A stretch of 64,000 nt of DNA, from the NCBI RefSeq assembly GCF_039543825.1, contig NZ_BAABKM010000004.1:331750-395749 (forward strand), given 5' to 3'. Positions 63,974 through 64,000 of this stretch are shown here, piece after piece. Source of the DNA: Nocardioides conyzicola. Its GTDB lineage: Bacteria > Actinomycetota > Actinomycetes > Propionibacteriales > Nocardioidaceae. The first letter of the stretch is position 1, and every line of letters begins with the position of its first letter. The notes under the pieces were generated by a model. That model searched no databases. It worked only from the letters and a program-made list of their open reading frames with translations, and was not told where the DNA came from. The position numbers and the translations under genes are program-made.

Positions 63974-64000
63974 GTGACAAGCCCTCGGCCTATTAGTACC
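63974..64000 (-). rRNA. rrl: 23S ribosomal RNA, 3' end
   Basis: The minus strand reads GGTACTAATAGGCCGAGGGC and then TTG, the conserved 3' end of actinobacterial 23S rRNA. The rest lies beyond the window. The exact 3' end is uncertain by a few bases. Confidence 0.92.

Overview
The window is high-GC, densely coded actinobacterial DNA. Three things place it in Actinomycetes: the order tlyA-nadK-recN-steA-steB-pyrG-NUDIX-xerD ... parA-scpA-scpB-rluB, which matches the mycobacterial chromosome; a QcrB-type cytochrome b with the PDWY signature; and actinobacterial families such as MctB/SteB, DUF3040 and AroH-type chorismate mutase. A Nocardioides-like organism (Nocardioidaceae) is my best guess, from overall gene style only.

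Region 1 (1-27.6 kb) is an accessory stress/redox cluster. It holds an aldehyde dehydrogenase with a divergent MmyB-type regulator, a SigB/F-like sigma factor operon, several alpha/beta hydrolases, three large LAL-type LuxR regulators (minus strand, about 920-930 aa each), an ECF41-like sigma factor with a truncated C-terminus, an orphan fumarate-reductase-like flavoprotein, an orphan cytochrome b, an SDR-LtrA-NDH-2 operon, an SDR-peroxiredoxin pair and a ferritin-like protein. The main discovery is a shared promoter-like element: TGTCAC[GA] (or CGTCAC[GA]), exactly 16 nt, then GGTC. It occurs ten times. Nine copies end 35-52 nt before a start codon, and the tenth lies further upstream of one of the same genes. 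This resembles the promoter known for ECF41/SigJ sigma factors and ties the cluster into one candidate regulon that includes a second sigma factor.

Region 2 (27.5-30.1 kb) looks eroded. It has a helix-turn-helix remnant, a K+ channel gene, a small gene broken by one base in a T run, a HEPN-domain protein, tRNA-Pro(GGG) and a short remnant of a repeat protein. It may be the scar of an element once inserted near the tRNA.

Region 3 (30.1-48.3 kb) mixes core genes with secreted enzymes: DinB, a conserved secreted protein, der-plsC-cmk-aroH, a secreted esterase next to a two-component system (with 11-bp-period direct repeats before both), VOC and AraC genes, a STAS protein, rluB-scpB-scpA-RHH-parA, a metalloprotease, a GH26 enzyme and a secreted glycerophosphodiesterase.

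Region 4 (48.3-64 kb) is core: a Ski2-like helicase, xerD (apparently starting at CTG), ald, NUDIX, pyrG, steB, steA, recN, nadK, tlyA, a HAD phosphatase, a DUF1015 protein, an SSB-like protein and the 3' end of an rRNA operon (5S and the end of 23S, minus strand) closed by a strong hairpin. No CRISPR array, transposase, intact integrase or biosynthetic megasynthase was seen.
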